Made by a program: the position numbers and the translations under genes
The notes under the pieces: model-generated
Database searches by the model: none
What the model was told of the DNA's origin: nothing
Seen by the model: the letters and a program-made list of their open reading frames with translations, nothing else
Assembly: GCF_009711345.1 (NCBI RefSeq)
Contig: NZ_SMMA01000061.1
Span: forward strand, 186,525 to 250,524
DNA: 64,000 bases
Direction: 5' to 3'
Origin: Pseudovibrio flavus
GTDB lineage: Bacteria > Pseudomonadota > Alphaproteobacteria > Rhizobiales > Stappiaceae
Part shown: positions 28,954 to 39,351 of the stretch, piece by piece
Layout of the letters: every line of letters starts with the position of its first letter
Numbering within the stretch: position 1 is the first letter of the stretch

Positions 28954-30444
28954 TTATGCTTCGTAATGGTCTTTCACCAGCTTGTTCAGCGAGCGAACGC
29001 CGAAACCGGAAGCCCAACCCTGCGAAATAGCAGATTTAGGAGAGCCCATTGCTGTACCTGCGATATCAAGGTGCGCCCATGGGGTTTCACCAATAAAGCG
29101 CTGCAGCATGACAGCAGCGGTGCTTGCACCACCCCAGCGGTTGCCGCCGGTGTTCTTCATGTCAGCATTAGGGGTATCGATCTGCTTGTCGTACTCCTTG
29201 CCGAGCGGCAAACGCCAGTACTTCTCTTCGGTTGCCTCACCTGCATCAAAAATGCGGCCAGCAAGTTCATCATCGTTGGAGAACAGGCCAGCGCGGTGAA
29301 TGCCAAGCGCAACCATGCAAGCGCCTGTTAGGGTAGCAAGGTCAACGATCATGGACGGCTTAAAGCGATCGTTGGTGTACCAAAGCGCATCAGCCAGCAC
29401 CAGACGACCTTCAGCATCGGTGTTGAGGATTTCGATGGTCTGACCAGACATAGTAGTCACGATATCGCCCGGACGCTGAGCATCACCATCCGGCATGTTT
29501 TCTACCAGACCGATCACACCAATGACGTTCGCTTTCGCTTTACGAGCGGCAAGAGCGTACATAAGGCCGGTTACAGCACCTGCACCGCCCATATCACCCT
29601 TCATTTCATCCATGCCAGCGCCCGGTTTCAAGGAAATACCGCCGGAATCAAACACAACGCCCTTACCGACAAATGCGATAGGCGCATCGCCATCTTTGCC
29701 GCCGTTCCACTTCATAATAGCGATACGGGCAGGACGGCGGGAACCGCGAGCAACACCAAGCAGAGCGCCCATGCCGAGCTTTTCCATCTGCTCAACGTCC
29801 AGCACTTCGGTTTCAATGCCGAGGCTTTCAAGCTCAACAGCCTTGGCAGCAAACTCAATAGGACCAAGATCGTTTGGTGGGGTGTTCACCAGCTGACGAG
29901 CAAGCAGAGCGCCACGAGCAACAGCTTCTCTTTCAGCCCAGCTTGCAGAGGCAGCAGCAACATCTGCAGCCTTGATTTCGAGCATTAGGCTGTAATCGCC
30001 CTCGCCGTCATCATCTTTCTTCTTGGTTTTGTAGTCGTCAAACTCATAACCGCGTAGCAGTGCACCTTCAGCAAATGCGCCAGCAGCTTCTACAGAACCG
30101 TCAAAACATACTTCAGCAGCCGCAACTTTCAGCGCTTTCAGTTTGCCGTAAACTTCACCGCCAATAAGCGTCCAATCCTGAGCACTCAGCTCGTCAGCCT
30201 TGCCCAGACCAACAACAAGAACGCGACCAGCATTCACACCTGCAGGAACCAGAAGATCCAGCATGGAAGATTTCTTGCCTTTGAACGCAGCAACCTCTGC
30301 CGCCTTCTTCAGGTTTTCAGCGCCCTCGCCCAGAGCTGCCAGAGCAGATTCGGAAAATGCCAAATCGTCCTGAGCAAATACCACGAGCACAGGAGCACTC
30401 ACTGCTGACAATGCGGAAAATGAAATAGCTGGAAGTATCGCCAT
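28954..30444 (-). CDS. pepA: Leucyl aminopeptidase (M17 family)
   Basis: A 496-aa cytosolic dinuclear-zinc aminopeptidase that removes N-terminal residues from peptides. The C-terminal catalytic domain shows metal-ligand regions [28 protein letters not shown] and the signature [19 protein letters not shown] 30444 (MAILPAISF) has AAGGA upstream and fits homologues; the ATG at 30495 adds a Lys/Arg-rich extension unlikely to be translated. It is divergent from the lptFG-lptD operon, a common alphaproteobacterial arrangement. Confidence 0.95.
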   Translation of the reverse strand: MAILPAISFSALSAVSAPVLVVFAQDDLAFSESALAALGEGAENLKKAAEVAAFKGKKSSMLDLLVPAGVNAGRVLVVGLGKADELSAQDWTLIGGEVYGKLKALKVAAAEVCFDGSVEAAGAFAEGALLRGYEFDDYKTKKKDDDGEGDYSLMLEIKAADVAAASASWAEREAVARGALLARQLVNTPPNDLGPIEFAAKAVELESLGIETEVLDVEQMEKLGMGALLGVARGSRRPARIAIMKWNGGKDGDAPIAFVGKGVVFDSGGISLKPGAGMDEMKGDMGGAGAVTGLMYALAARKAKANVIGVIGLVENMPDGDAQRPGDIVTTMSGQTIEILNTDAEGRLVLADALWYTNDRFKPSMIVDLATLTGACMVALGIHRAGLFSNDDELAGRIFDAGEATEEKYWRLPLGKEYDKQIDTPNADMKNTGGNRWGGASTAAVMLQRFIGETPWAHLDIAGTAMGSPKSAISQGWASGFGVRSLNKLVKDHYEA

Positions 30445-30689
30445 CCTCGTCCTTCTTTCTTTATATCCACCGGTCTTTCTGGACCAATCATCCAACCGGT
30501 GCGTGTAGTCATAATCTTTGGTGAGACAATGGCCCTGCAGGTCTCGTCTTGCAAGATTTCGTTGCGAAACTAACGGAATTATTCATCAATTCAGGCGCTT
30601 CCCCCCTCCCTTTGGGAAAATCCGTGCTATGCAGGGGTGATAAAAAGAAAAGCAAACAACCAACTTGGCCACCAGGTGCGTCGGAATTT

Positions 30690-31871
30690 ATGAAAACAAT
30701 TGAACGCTACATATTGTTTCGCACTGTGAACACGTTCGTGCTCGCCATCGCGGCGATGACTGGCGTGGTGTGGGCGACCCAGGCCCTGCGCCAACTCGAC
30801 CTTGTCACGGCGAAAGGCCAAACACTTCTTCAGTTTGTCTATATTACTTCCCTCGCTCTTCCCTTTCTTTGTGTCATCGTCGCGCCGTTTGCGCTGATGA
30901 TAGCGCTCGTCGTGGTGCTGAACGCACTGGCAAGGGATAGTGAGCTCATCGTAATTAGCGCCTCGGGCGCAGGTCGCTCTATCATATTGAAACCGGTGAT
31001 GGTTTTCGCACTAATGATAGCCGGCCTCATGGCGTATTTCGCGCTATTTTTATCTCCATCATCCCTTGCAACACTGCGAGAGGAACTAACTCGCGTTCGC
31101 GTTGATCTGGTTGCAAATATCGTAAAACCGGGCCGTTTTATCCAAATGGATCAGGGCCTTACTTTCCATATTCGCAACCGTACCGGTGATGGTCTTCTGG
31201 AAGGACTGCTGCTCAATGACGAGCGCGATCCAGAGATAATCTTCACCTACACTGCTGAACGCGGTCAGATCATGGAGATCGCGGACAAGACATTGCTCGT
31301 CATGCTAGACGGTACAATTCAGCGCCGTCCAACACAGGGCGATGACATCTCCATTGTCAGCTTTGAATCCTACGGTTTTGACCTTTCGGCGATGATCCCT
31401 GAAGCAAGTGAGCCGACGTATAAAGCCAGTGAGCGGCCGACGTTCGAGCTCCTTTCAATCGACCCGAACGATGCCTACGCCAACAAAAATCGGGACCGCC
31501 TCCTCGTTGAGTTTCATGACCGTATGAGCATACCGCTCTATCCGATTGCATTTGCTTTAGTCGCATTTGCATTGCTGGGTGGGCCAAAAACAACACGTCA
31601 AAGTCAGGTGCTTTCGATCACCATGGTCATCGCTCTTTGCGTTCTGATCAGAACGGCCGGTTTTGGCGCAACACTGATAGTCTCCAGCCTGCCTAGCCTG
31701 TTCTGGATTCAATATGCCGTGCCGCTAACTGCGATTTTGCTTACGAGTTGGGCAATCGCAATGGGCACACGGCCGCGCTGGCTCAAAGCACTCGGCAACA
31801 CTATTGATAATGCTATTGAAAAGATCTCTGCACGACTGTCAGCCTCCAAGAATAAAGGAGCAGCATCGTGA
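30690..31871 (+). CDS. lptF: LPS export permease LptF
   Basis: A 393-aa inner-membrane subunit of the LptB2FG transporter that extracts lipopolysaccharide. Three N-terminal helices (MKTIERYILFRTVNTFVL onward), a periplasmic beta-jellyroll (about residues 130-265) and three C-terminal helices match the family. ATG 30690 fits homologues; the ribosome-binding site is weak. Overlaps lptG by GTGA. LptB, A and C are not in the window. Confidence 0.92.
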   Translation: MKTIERYILFRTVNTFVLAIAAMTGVVWATQALRQLDLVTAKGQTLLQFVYITSLALPFLCVIVAPFALMIALVVVLNALARDSELIVISASGAGRSIILKPVMVFALMIAGLMAYFALFLSPSSLATLREELTRVRVDLVANIVKPGRFIQMDQGLTFHIRNRTGDGLLEGLLLNDERDPEIIFTYTAERGQIMEIADKTLLVMLDGTIQRRPTQGDDISIVSFESYGFDLSAMIPEASEPTYKASERPTFELLSIDPNDAYANKNRDRLLVEFHDRMSIPLYPIAFALVAFALLGGPKTTRQSQVLSITMVIALCVLIRTAGFGATLIVSSLPSLFWIQYAVPLTAILLTSWAIAMGTRPRWLKALGNTIDNAIEKISARLSASKNKGAAS

Positions 31872-32962
31872 TTAGAGGAAGAACCCTATTCACCTACATA
31901 TCTGCGCGGTTTTTCAAGACCATCTTGGCCCTGTTCCTCTTTGCGGCTGTTTTGATCTTCCTGTTCGACGTACTGGAACTGGTTCGGCGTGGTGCCGACC
32001 GTGAAGGTTTCTCGGTCCTGCGTATTACCGCGATTTCCGCTCTTCGAATGCCACTGCTACTGGAACAAGTGTTCCCATTTGCGGTTCTGTTCGGGTCCAT
32101 CTGGTCGTTTTTAACGCTCAGCCGGAGCCTGGAGCTGGTCGTAGCAAGAGCTGCGGGCATGTCCGTTTGGCAGTTCACAGCACCGGCAATTCTGACAGCA
32201 CTGTTCCTCGGCATCTTTGCGATTTTGGCTTACAACCCGCTTGCTGCAAAAATGCAGGAGTATTCGGATCAGCTCGCCGCCGGTATCTTTGGCGTTGAAC
32301 AAAGCTATCTTCTCAACTCACAAGGGGAGATCTGGTTGCGGCAGGATGGTTCGGATGGCGAGTCTGTTTTGCATGCCCGCCACATGATGTCTCACGGCGA
32401 CACTCTGAACGGTGTCACGATTTTCGCGTTCGACCGTAACGGCAAGTTTATGGAACGAATCGAGGCGAGAAGCGCCAGCCTTGCGGATAATATGTGGCAC
32501 TTAAAGGACGCAACTGTGTATGGCCTAAACGTTGATCCACAACATTATGGCAGCTACACCCTAAGCACTTTCTTAACGCCGACGGAAATTCGCGAGAGCA
32601 TAGCCTCCCCTGAATCCATTAGTTTCTGGCAGTTACCGCGCTTCATCGAGCTATCACAAAGGGCGGGTCTCCCTGCATATCGGTATTCTTTACAGTATCA
32701 AACTCTCCTTGCGAAACCACTATTGTTGGTGGCGATGGTTCTGATTGCCGCTGCAGTTTCATTAAGAGTTTCGAGATTTGGCGGAATTGGCAAGCTAATT
32801 GTAGGTGGTATTTCCGCAGGCTTCGTGCTTTACGTAGTCACTGAAGTCTCAGGGGATTTAGGGGGCGCGGGTATCGTCCCTACCACCGTAGCTGCATGGG
32901 CGCCTGGCGTATTTGGGGTACTTATGGGTTTTACAATCCTGTTGAATCAGGAGGACGGCTGA
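31868..32962 (+). CDS. lptG: LPS export permease LptG
   Basis: A 364-aa partner of LptF with the same layout: N-terminal helices, periplasmic jellyroll (about residues 130-255) and three C-terminal helices. Typical is the opening TLFTYISARFFKTILALFLF and the segment PFAVLFGSIWSFLTLSRSLELVVARAAGMS (coupling-helix region). It starts at GTG 31868, overlapping the lptF stop, with AAAGGAG 8 nt upstream. Its stop overlaps the lptD start (TGATG). Confidence 0.93.
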   Translation: MIRGRTLFTYISARFFKTILALFLFAAVLIFLFDVLELVRRGADREGFSVLRITAISALRMPLLLEQVFPFAVLFGSIWSFLTLSRSLELVVARAAGMSVWQFTAPAILTALFLGIFAILAYNPLAAKMQEYSDQLAAGIFGVEQSYLLNSQGEIWLRQDGSDGESVLHARHMMSHGDTLNGVTIFAFDRNGKFMERIEARSASLADNMWHLKDATVYGLNVDPQHYGSYTLSTFLTPTEIRESIASPESISFWQLPRFIELSQRAGLPAYRYSLQYQTLLAKPLLLVAMVLIAAAVSLRVSRFGGIGKLIVGGISAGFVLYVVTEVSGDLGGAGIVPTTVAAWAPGVFGVLMGFTILLNQEDG

Positions 32963-35337
32963 TGAAGCTGGTGTCCTCCCGTCGACAGATAACAAAAAAT
33001 AGCAGGGTGCTGGCCTACAAGTTTTTGCTTGGGGTATCTTCGCTCGCACTGATTGGTAGCGCAGGTGTATTGTCTGCGACCGACCCCGCTTATGCTCAAG
33101 TCAATTTCGAAGACGCAATTTCGCAGAAGGTTGATACCGATCAACCAATGCTGCTTGAAGCGCGCGAGCTTCAATATGATTTTGATAATGATGTTGTAAG
33201 CGCTGAGGGCGCTGTCGAAATCTATTTCGACGACTACACGCTGCAAGCCAACAAAGTCGTCTATGACCGTAAATCCGGCCGTTTCAAAGCCTTTGGCGAT
33301 GTTCGAATGACGGAGCCCGACGGCAACCTCATTCAGGCACAGTCACTGGATTTGAGTGACGACTTCAAAGATGGCTTTATCAAAGTTCTGCAAATCGATA
33401 CGCCGCAGTTTACTCGGTTGATGGCTGAAAGTGCGGAGCGTAAGGACGATAACCTAACCACGCTCACTGACGGCGTTTACACAGTGTATACCACCTCGGC
33501 GAAGCCTGCCCTGTGGCGTGTGAAAGCTGCAAAGGTGATCCACGACCAGAACGAGCAGGTTATCTATTTCGAGAAGCCATCTCTGGAGTTTCTAGGCTCT
33601 TCCATTCTGACGGTCCCTTATTTCGAGATTGCGGATCCCTCAGTCAAGCGCAAGTCAGGCTTCCTGACACCAAACTTCATTTATAAAAGCCGCGTAGGTT
33701 ACGGCACCACCATTCCGTATTACTGGGCGCTTGATCCGCATTACGATCTTCTCACCACGCTTACTCCTCTCACCAGTCAGGGCGCGTTGTTGACCGCAAC
33801 ATGGCGACAGGAAGTTGAAGGCGGTGAGTATAGCCTCACGCTTGGCGGTATAAATCAGTTCCAGCCGGAAAAGTTTGAAGGGTCTAGCGGCGATAAAGAT
33901 TTCCGTTTTATCGTAAATACTGAAGGCGGCATCGATTTAACAGATCGTTGGACAGCCGGCTGGAATCTAACTTACGCAACTGACCGTGCTTTCCGTGATG
34001 ATTATGGTTTTGCAGACTTTGGCGCTGCTGAAGAGAAATCGGAAATTTATCTGAGGGGACAAAGCGAAACCAACCGCTTTGAGGCAGCTCTCTACGCCTT
34101 CCAAATTTCGCAGGAAGACAATCCAGATCCATTTGATCCGGCAAACCCAACGCCTCCGTTTTCACCGGTTGACGACGATCTTCAGTCGAAGCAGCCTGTT
34201 GTTCATCCGGTGATCGACCATTCTGTTATTTTTGGACAGTCGATCTTAGGTGGCGAGTTAGCCTATACGAGTAACATCACCAGCCTTACCCGTGATAAAA
34301 CCGACGCGTTTTCCATAAATAACGAAGATCGGTTCCGCGGAGTAGAAGGCACATTTACTCGAGCAAGTGCTGACCTCAGCTGGAAACGCTCGTTCATTGA
34401 TCCATTCGGTCAAGTCTTCACACCGTTTGCATACGCAAAGACCAACCTGTACTTCCTCGCCTCTGCCGATAAGAACGTAACGGCTCTCACAGGCGATGCG
34501 GTGGCGTTTACAGGTATGCCTGCGGTTGGTCTGGAGTACAGTTATCCGATCCTCGTTGGATTTGATGGCGGTCACCAGATCTTCCAGCCGACTGCCCAGA
34601 TTATTGCTCGTCCAAACGAACAGCGTATCGGCGAACTGCCAAACGAAGACGCACAGTCTATGGTGTTCGACGCATCGACCTTGTTTGAGTGGGACAAGTT
34701 CTCAGGCTTTGACCGAAACGAAGGCGGCACACGTGCTAACCTCGGCCTGCAGTACCGTCTGCAATTTGACCGCGGCGCGTTTGCAAGTGCCCTATTCGGA
34801 CGCTCCATCCAGCTTGCTGGCGAGAACTCCTATGCAGTTCCAGATATTCTGGACGCGACGGGCGACTCCGGCCTGCAGAACGATCTGTCTGACTACGTAA
34901 CGAGCCTCTATTTCGATACCAACACTGGTGTTCGCCTTGGTGCCAACGCACGCTTCGACGAGCATGACTTCTCGGTTCAGCGTGCAGAAATCAACACCAG
35001 CGGCCGTTATGGTCCGGTTTCAGCAGCGCTTGGTTATGCTTTCCTCGCAGAGCGTGAAGATGCAGGCGTCGACGAGCAACGTCAGGAAATGGTTGGTTCG
35101 ACCAACATCAGCCTCTCCGATACGTGGCGAATGTTCGGCTCTATGCGTTTCGACCTTGTGAACGGCAACGTCGTGCAGGATATGCTCGGCATCGGTTATG
35201 ACGATGAAGGCCTCTCCCTTTCTGTTTCCTATGCAGAAGATAGAAGCCGAAACAACGGCGAGCCAGTTGAGCAAATCTTCTATTTCCGTGTTGGCCTTCG
35301 CACAATCGGCGACACCAGCGTGAGCACTGGACGTTAG
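32962..35337 (+). CDS. lptD: LPS-assembly protein LptD
   Basis: A 791-aa outer-membrane beta-barrel that inserts lipopolysaccharide into the outer leaflet. The signal peptide spans residues 1 to about 46 (cleavage near AYAQ). An OstA-type periplasmic jellyroll follows (about residues 60-190, with LEARELQYDFDNDVVSAEGA). The barrel begins near KSGFLTPNFIYKSRVGYG and runs to the C-terminus, ending in aromatic-rich beta strands (EQIFYFRVGLRTIG). ATG 32962 has AGGAGG 7 nt upstream. LptG, LptD and the SurA-like chaperone are encoded consecutively. Confidence 0.93.
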   Translation: MKLVSSRRQITKNSRVLAYKFLLGVSSLALIGSAGVLSATDPAYAQVNFEDAISQKVDTDQPMLLEARELQYDFDNDVVSAEGAVEIYFDDYTLQANKVVYDRKSGRFKAFGDVRMTEPDGNLIQAQSLDLSDDFKDGFIKVLQIDTPQFTRLMAESAERKDDNLTTLTDGVYTVYTTSAKPALWRVKAAKVIHDQNEQVIYFEKPSLEFLGSSILTVPYFEIADPSVKRKSGFLTPNFIYKSRVGYGTTIPYYWALDPHYDLLTTLTPLTSQGALLTATWRQEVEGGEYSLTLGGINQFQPEKFEGSSGDKDFRFIVNTEGGIDLTDRWTAGWNLTYATDRAFRDDYGFADFGAAEEKSEIYLRGQSETNRFEAALYAFQISQEDNPDPFDPANPTPPFSPVDDDLQSKQPVVHPVIDHSVIFGQSILGGELAYTSNITSLTRDKTDAFSINNEDRFRGVEGTFTRASADLSWKRSFIDPFGQVFTPFAYAKTNLYFLASADKNVTALTGDAVAFTGMPAVGLEYSYPILVGFDGGHQIFQPTAQIIARPNEQRIGELPNEDAQSMVFDASTLFEWDKFSGFDRNEGGTRANLGLQYRLQFDRGAFASALFGRSIQLAGENSYAVPDILDATGDSGLQNDLSDYVTSLYFDTNTGVRLGANARFDEHDFSVQRAEINTSGRYGPVSAALGYAFLAEREDAGVDEQRQEMVGSTNISLSDTWRMFGSMRFDLVNGNVVQDMLGIGYDDEGLSLSVSYAEDRSRNNGEPVEQIFYFRVGLRTIGDTSVSTGR

Positions 35338-35347
35338 AATTGAATAG

Positions 35348-35408
35348 TGACAAACGGAGACGCATACCGCCTGCTCCGTTTGTCAAAAGATGGCCGCAAA
35401 TTGGCCAT
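35348..35408 (+). other. Two tandem hairpins between lptD and the surA-like gene
   Basis: The first is a perfect 12-bp stem TGACAAACGGAG / CTCCGTTTGTCA (35348-35359, 35374-35385) with a 14-nt loop. The second is ATGGCC / GGCCAT (35390-35395, 35403-35408). Neither has a U-tract, so they look like mRNA-stabilising, processing or attenuating structures. Confidence 0.5.
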
Positions 35409-35525
35409 TCTCATGAGCTAGGCGGTTGCCTGTAGAAACACGTCGATAAACCTTCTGTTTTTAATCGAATTGTGTCACATACAGTAAATTCACCGGATTA
35501 GAATTTGGGCATCCCGGAACGCTTT

Positions 35526-36461
35526 ATGATGAAGACAAGTCAATTAGGTCTCCTTTTCGCTGCAGCTTTGCTGGTTGCGCCACTTACCGCGCCACTTCCA
35601 ACTCAAGCTGCGACCCGCATCGAGATCGTGATCAACGATAAACCGATCACCAGCTATGACTTGTCACAGCGCGTTAAGCTCATTCAGCTCACCACGCCAT
35701 ACAAAGGCTCTGCAGCGAAAAAACGCGCCAAGGAAGAGCTGATCGACGAGGCTTTGAAGCTTCAGGAAGCCAAGCGCATCGGCGTGAGAATCAACGACAA
35801 ACAAGTCGATGATGCATTTGCGACCATCGCAAAACGGGTGAAATTGTCTCCTAGCCAGTTTAAACAGGCTCTTGGACAGAACGGCGTGAATTCCAAAACC
35901 TTGAAAGATCGCCTGCGCGCAGAAATCGCCTGGAGCGACGTTGTTATGCAGCGATTCCGCGCGACCGTACGCATTAACGAATCTGATGTTATTGCAGCGA
36001 TGCAAGGCAGCGGTAAAGCCGATAGCGACAACTCTGCCGTCGAATATGACCTTCAGCGCGTAATCTTCGTCATTCCTGAAAACGCTAGCAGCTCCTTCAA
36101 GCGCAAGCGTCAGAACGAAGTTGATAAGCTGCGCAGCCGCTTCACTTCTTGTAAGGATGGCCTGCGCATCGCTTCTGGCCTTAAGGAAGTTGTCGTAAAG
36201 CCAATCGGTAAGCGCTTGGAAACAGACCTTCCGCCGCAACTGCGTGAACAGCTCTCCAAGATCTCTGTCGGCCGCCTCCTTCCACCTGAGAAGGAAAAGA
36301 ACAGCATCTCCATGCTTGCTGTTTGCGGTAAGCGCACCATTCAAAGTGATGCAGCTGCTCGTGAAGAAATCGAAGGCGAACTGCGTAACAAACAGGGCCA
36401 GCAGCTTTCCCGGCGTTACCTGCATGATCTTCGTGCCAACGCGGTTATCGAAGAGCGCTAA
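35526..36461 (+). CDS. SurA-like periplasmic chaperone
   Basis: A 311-aa exported protein. A signal peptide (LGLLFAAALLVAPLTAPLPTQA) is followed by the SurA N-terminal fold: IEIVINDKPITSYDLSQRVKLI, then LIDEALKLQEAKRIGVRINDKQVDDAFA and SPSQFKQALGQNGV. The C-terminal third resembles a parvulin domain but its catalytic consensus is not evident. In this context (after lptD) it probably assists outer-membrane protein folding. ATG 35526 is chosen; a TTG seven codons earlier is less likely. Confidence 0.82.
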   Translation: MMKTSQLGLLFAAALLVAPLTAPLPTQAATRIEIVINDKPITSYDLSQRVKLIQLTTPYKGSAAKKRAKEELIDEALKLQEAKRIGVRINDKQVDDAFATIAKRVKLSPSQFKQALGQNGVNSKTLKDRLRAEIAWSDVVMQRFRATVRINESDVIAAMQGSGKADSDNSAVEYDLQRVIFVIPENASSSFKRKRQNEVDKLRSRFTSCKDGLRIASGLKEVVVKPIGKRLETDLPPQLREQLSKISVGRLLPPEKEKNSISMLAVCGKRTIQSDAAAREEIEGELRNKQGQQLSRRYLHDLRANAVIEER

Positions 36462-36509
36462 TAATTTGCTTTGAGATTATCTCCCGAGATTGGGAGTAAC
36501 ACTCGTTTA

Positions 36510-36544
36510 AGGGCGTTTTGGTGCTGGCAAGCCCAAAGCGCCCT
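36510..36544 (+). other. 12-bp hairpin between surA-like and pdxA
   Basis: AGGGCGTTTTGG pairs with CCAAAGCGCCCT (one G-T wobble) around an 11-nt loop. There is no T tail. A smaller CTCCC/GGGAG hairpin precedes it at 36481-36495. Confidence 0.45.
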
Positions 36545-36650
36545 AAGCATTTGAAACTACCAATCGTGTATTCGGCTATTTCAGCCCAATCCTAGATGGT
36601 CTATGCTGCTAAAGGCATAGAAACTACAAAACTTGGGGGGATGGCAAACC

Positions 36651-37670
36651 ATGATGAAGCGCGCCCAAAGACCGCTTGCAGTAACAATGGGAGAGCCAGC
36701 AGGAATTGGCCCCGAGCTTATCCTTAAAGCATGGAAGGAGCGCTATGAGCGCGACCTGCCGGAGTTTTATGTAGTAGCCGATCCAGAGTTTCTAAAAGCG
36801 CGGGCAAAAGAGCTTGGCATCAATGTGCCTGTGAAGGTCGTCGAACCAGAAGATGCGCTTCCTGTGTTTCACAGCTCCTTGCCTGTCTTTCCACTTTCTT
36901 CATCAGTGAAGTGCCAAGCAGGCGAACCAGATAGCAAAAATGCGGCTGCTGTCATTGAGTCCATTCGTACTTGTGTAGCGCACGTTTTAGAGCGCAAAGC
37001 AGAAGCATTGGTGACTAACCCAATCGCTAAATCAGTGCTTTATGAAGCTGGATTTGAACATCCGGGCCACACCGAGTATCTCGCACACCTATCGCACGAA
37101 CTTTACAGCGTACACGCAGAGCCCGTCATGCTGCTGGCTGGCCCAGACCTCATGACAGTGCCGCTCACCGTACACATTCCGCTAAAGGATGTACCTGCTG
37201 CGCTGACCGAAGAGCTCATCATCACAAAGGCGCGCATCGTTCACAACGACATGCGCCGCCGCTTTGGCTTGACCTCACCACGCCTTGCGATCTGCGGCCT
37301 TAATCCGCACGCCGGCGAAGACGGAACCATGGGCCGTGAGGACCGTGAAATCATTGCACCCGCTGTGCGCAAGCTTCAGGATGAGGGCATCAACGCGTCT
37401 GGCCCGTTCCCTGGAGACACCCTCTTTCACCGGGAAGCACGCAAAACCTATGATGTGGCGCTCGCGACCTACCACGATCAGGCGCTCATCCCTGTAAAAA
37501 CCATTGCCTTTGACGATACAGTTAATGTAACGCTAGGACTTCCTTTTGTTAGAACTTCACCGGACCATGGAACAGCCTTTGGCCTTGCTGGTACCGGAAA
37601 AGCATCAGCCAACAGCCTTTCGGCAGCCCTGCGCCTTGCACTGGCGCTGGCAGAACCTGAATTAGTATAA
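36651..37670 (+). CDS. pdxA: 4-hydroxythreonine-4-phosphate dehydrogenase
   Basis: A 339-aa NAD-dependent enzyme of pyridoxal phosphate synthesis. The signature [15 protein letters not shown] opens the protein. Metal-binding His are expected in GHTEYLAH, in the region around [12 protein letters not shown], and in [27 protein letters not shown] is conserved near the C-terminus. The start is one of two adjacent ATGs (36651 or 36654), 12 or more nt after a G-run (GGGGGG). It is followed 5 bp later by rsmA, the usual pairing. Confidence 0.94.
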   Translation: MMKRAQRPLAVTMGEPAGIGPELILKAWKERYERDLPEFYVVADPEFLKARAKELGINVPVKVVEPEDALPVFHSSLPVFPLSSSVKCQAGEPDSKNAAAVIESIRTCVAHVLERKAEALVTNPIAKSVLYEAGFEHPGHTEYLAHLSHELYSVHAEPVMLLAGPDLMTVPLTVHIPLKDVPAALTEELIITKARIVHNDMRRRFGLTSPRLAICGLNPHAGEDGTMGREDREIIAPAVRKLQDEGINASGPFPGDTLFHREARKTYDVALATYHDQALIPVKTIAFDDTVNVTLGLPFVRTSPDHGTAFGLAGTGKASANSLSAALRLALALAEPELV

Positions 37671-37675
37671 AAAGA

Positions 37676-38509
37676 ATGGCACAAATCGACAGCCTCCCTC
37701 CTCTGCGCGAGGTCATCGCCGAACACGGTCTGGACGCCCGCAAATCCCTTGGTCAGAACTTCCTTCTGGACCTGAACCTTACCAGCCGCATTGCGCGCAA
37801 CGCTGGCCCGCTGGAAGACTGCACTGTTGTGGAAGTTGGGCCGGGCCCGGGTGGCCTTACCCGCGCACTTCTGGCAGAAGGCGCTAAAAAGGTCATCGCG
37901 ATCGAAAAAGACAGCCGCTGCTTGCCAGCGCTGAAGCAGATCAGCGATCACTATGATGGCCGGTTGGAAGTGATCGAAGGCGATGCGCTGAAATTCAATC
38001 CAGCAGACCTTGCTGACGGCCCGATCAAGATCGTTGCAAACCTTCCTTACAACGTCGGCACACAGCTTTTGCTGGGCTGGCTCACAATGGAAGAATGGCC
38101 GCCGTTTTGGTCATCCCTCACCTTGATGTTCCAAAAGGAAGTTGGTGAGCGCATTGTTGCCGATACTGCCAGCAAGCACTATGGCCGCCTCGGCGTTCTT
38201 GCCAACTGGCGCTGCCATACCGAAATCCTGTTTGACCTGAACCCGAAAGCATTTACGCCGCCGCCAAAGGTAACGTCCTCTGTTGTGCAGCTGCTGCCTC
38301 GTGAAAAGCCACTGGACTGTCCCATCAGAGCGCTTGAGAAAGTTACTGCAGCAGCCTTTGGTCAACGCCGCAAAATGCTTCGCCAAAGTCTCAAGTCTTT
38401 GGCCCCAGATGCTGAAGACCGGATTGTGGCCGCAGGTCTAAAGCCAACATCGCGCGCAGAAGAAGTCGATGTGGCAGGCTTTATCGCTCTTGCCCATGCT
38501 TTCAGCTAA
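37676..38509 (+). CDS. rsmA: 16S rRNA dimethyladenosine transferase
   Basis: A 277-aa SAM-dependent enzyme that dimethylates two adjacent adenines near the 3' end of 16S rRNA. Motifs: [13 protein letters not shown] (N-terminal), [16 protein letters not shown] (SAM loop) and [11 protein letters not shown] (catalytic motif IV), with [13 protein letters not shown] in the C-terminal domain. The gene is 5 bp downstream of pdxA and ends at a strong terminator. Confidence 0.95.
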   Translation: MAQIDSLPPLREVIAEHGLDARKSLGQNFLLDLNLTSRIARNAGPLEDCTVVEVGPGPGGLTRALLAEGAKKVIAIEKDSRCLPALKQISDHYDGRLEVIEGDALKFNPADLADGPIKIVANLPYNVGTQLLLGWLTMEEWPPFWSSLTLMFQKEVGERIVADTASKHYGRLGVLANWRCHTEILFDLNPKAFTPPPKVTSSVVQLLPREKPLDCPIRALEKVTAAAFGQRRKMLRQSLKSLAPDAEDRIVAAGLKPTSRAEEVDVAGFIALAHAFS

Positions 38510-38530
38510 AAGCATAAATTTTCAAAAGAA

Positions 38531-38563
38531 AAGCCCCTTGCAGGTCCATCTTGCAAGGGGCTT
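38531..38563. terminator. Bidirectional terminator between rsmA and gmk
   Basis: Perfect 12-bp stem AAGCCCCTTGCA / TGCAAGGGGCTT with a 9-nt loop. T-rich sequence follows on both strands, most clearly on the minus strand after gmk. Confidence 0.88.
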
Positions 38564-38587
38564 CTTGATTTTTGCAGCTAGACTTGA

Positions 38588-39289
38588 TTAGTCCTGCTTG
38601 GACTGATCAACCACGTCCTGCAGGTCTTCAACCATCGCATCAATAAGCGGCTCCAGAGATGGAATACGCTTGCGGCGAAGACGCTCTGCTTTCAGAATAG
38701 AGCGAACAGCGTCATAAGCACGATCTAGGTCATCATTGATGACTACATAATCGTACTTCTTCCACTCGCTCATCTCGCTCACAGCGGTCTTCATGCGCTT
38801 GAGAATAACTTCCTCAGAATCTTCCGCACGCTTGGTCAAACGAGCACGCATTTCAGCGATTGATGGAGGCAGAATGAAAATGGAAACAACATCTTCACGC
38901 ATCTTGTCATAGAGCTGGAAGGTGCCAGCAATATCGATATCAAACAGAACGTCACTGCCATCAGACAGGCTGTTTTCAACCAGCTCACGCGGTGTACCGT
39001 AGCTGTTGCCATGTACGGTGGCCCATTCCAGCAGCTCATCCTGATCAGCCATCTTGGTGAACTTGTCCTGCGTGATGAAGTGGTAGTGAACCCCATCAAC
39101 TTCGGAGGTACGGCGCGGACGCGTCGTTACGGAAACGGACATACGCAGGTTTTTTTCCTGCTCAAGCAGCAAGCGCGCAATTGTGGACTTACCAGCACCC
39201 GATGGTGAGGAAAGCACCAGCATCAAACCGCGGCGTTCATCATCTGCCTGCTGGGAACTAACAGTGGTGCCAGCTCTTTTCTCGGACAT
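38588..39289 (-). CDS. gmk: Guanylate kinase
   Basis: A 233-aa kinase converting GMP to GDP. P-loop SSPSGAGKS at residues 28-36; GMP-binding residues lie in VSVTTRPRR and DGVHYHF. The N-terminus is about 20 residues longer than in short forms. GGAG lies 7 nt before ATG 39289. It is downstream of yicC and mltG on the same strand, a standard alphaproteobacterial order. Confidence 0.95.
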   Translation of the reverse strand: MSEKRAGTTVSSQQADDERRGLMLVLSSPSGAGKSTIARLLLEQEKNLRMSVSVTTRPRRTSEVDGVHYHFITQDKFTKMADQDELLEWATVHGNSYGTPRELVENSLSDGSDVLFDIDIAGTFQLYDKMREDVVSIFILPPSIAEMRARLTKRAEDSEEVILKRMKTAVSEMSEWKKYDYVVINDDLDRAYDAVRSILKAERLRRKRIPSLEPLIDAMVEDLQDVVDQSKQD

Positions 39290-39351
39290 ATTCCAGCTCC
39301 AAATTCTAACGGGCTTAGCGCCCTCTTTTGTTCTTGCTTTAAACGTCTAAA

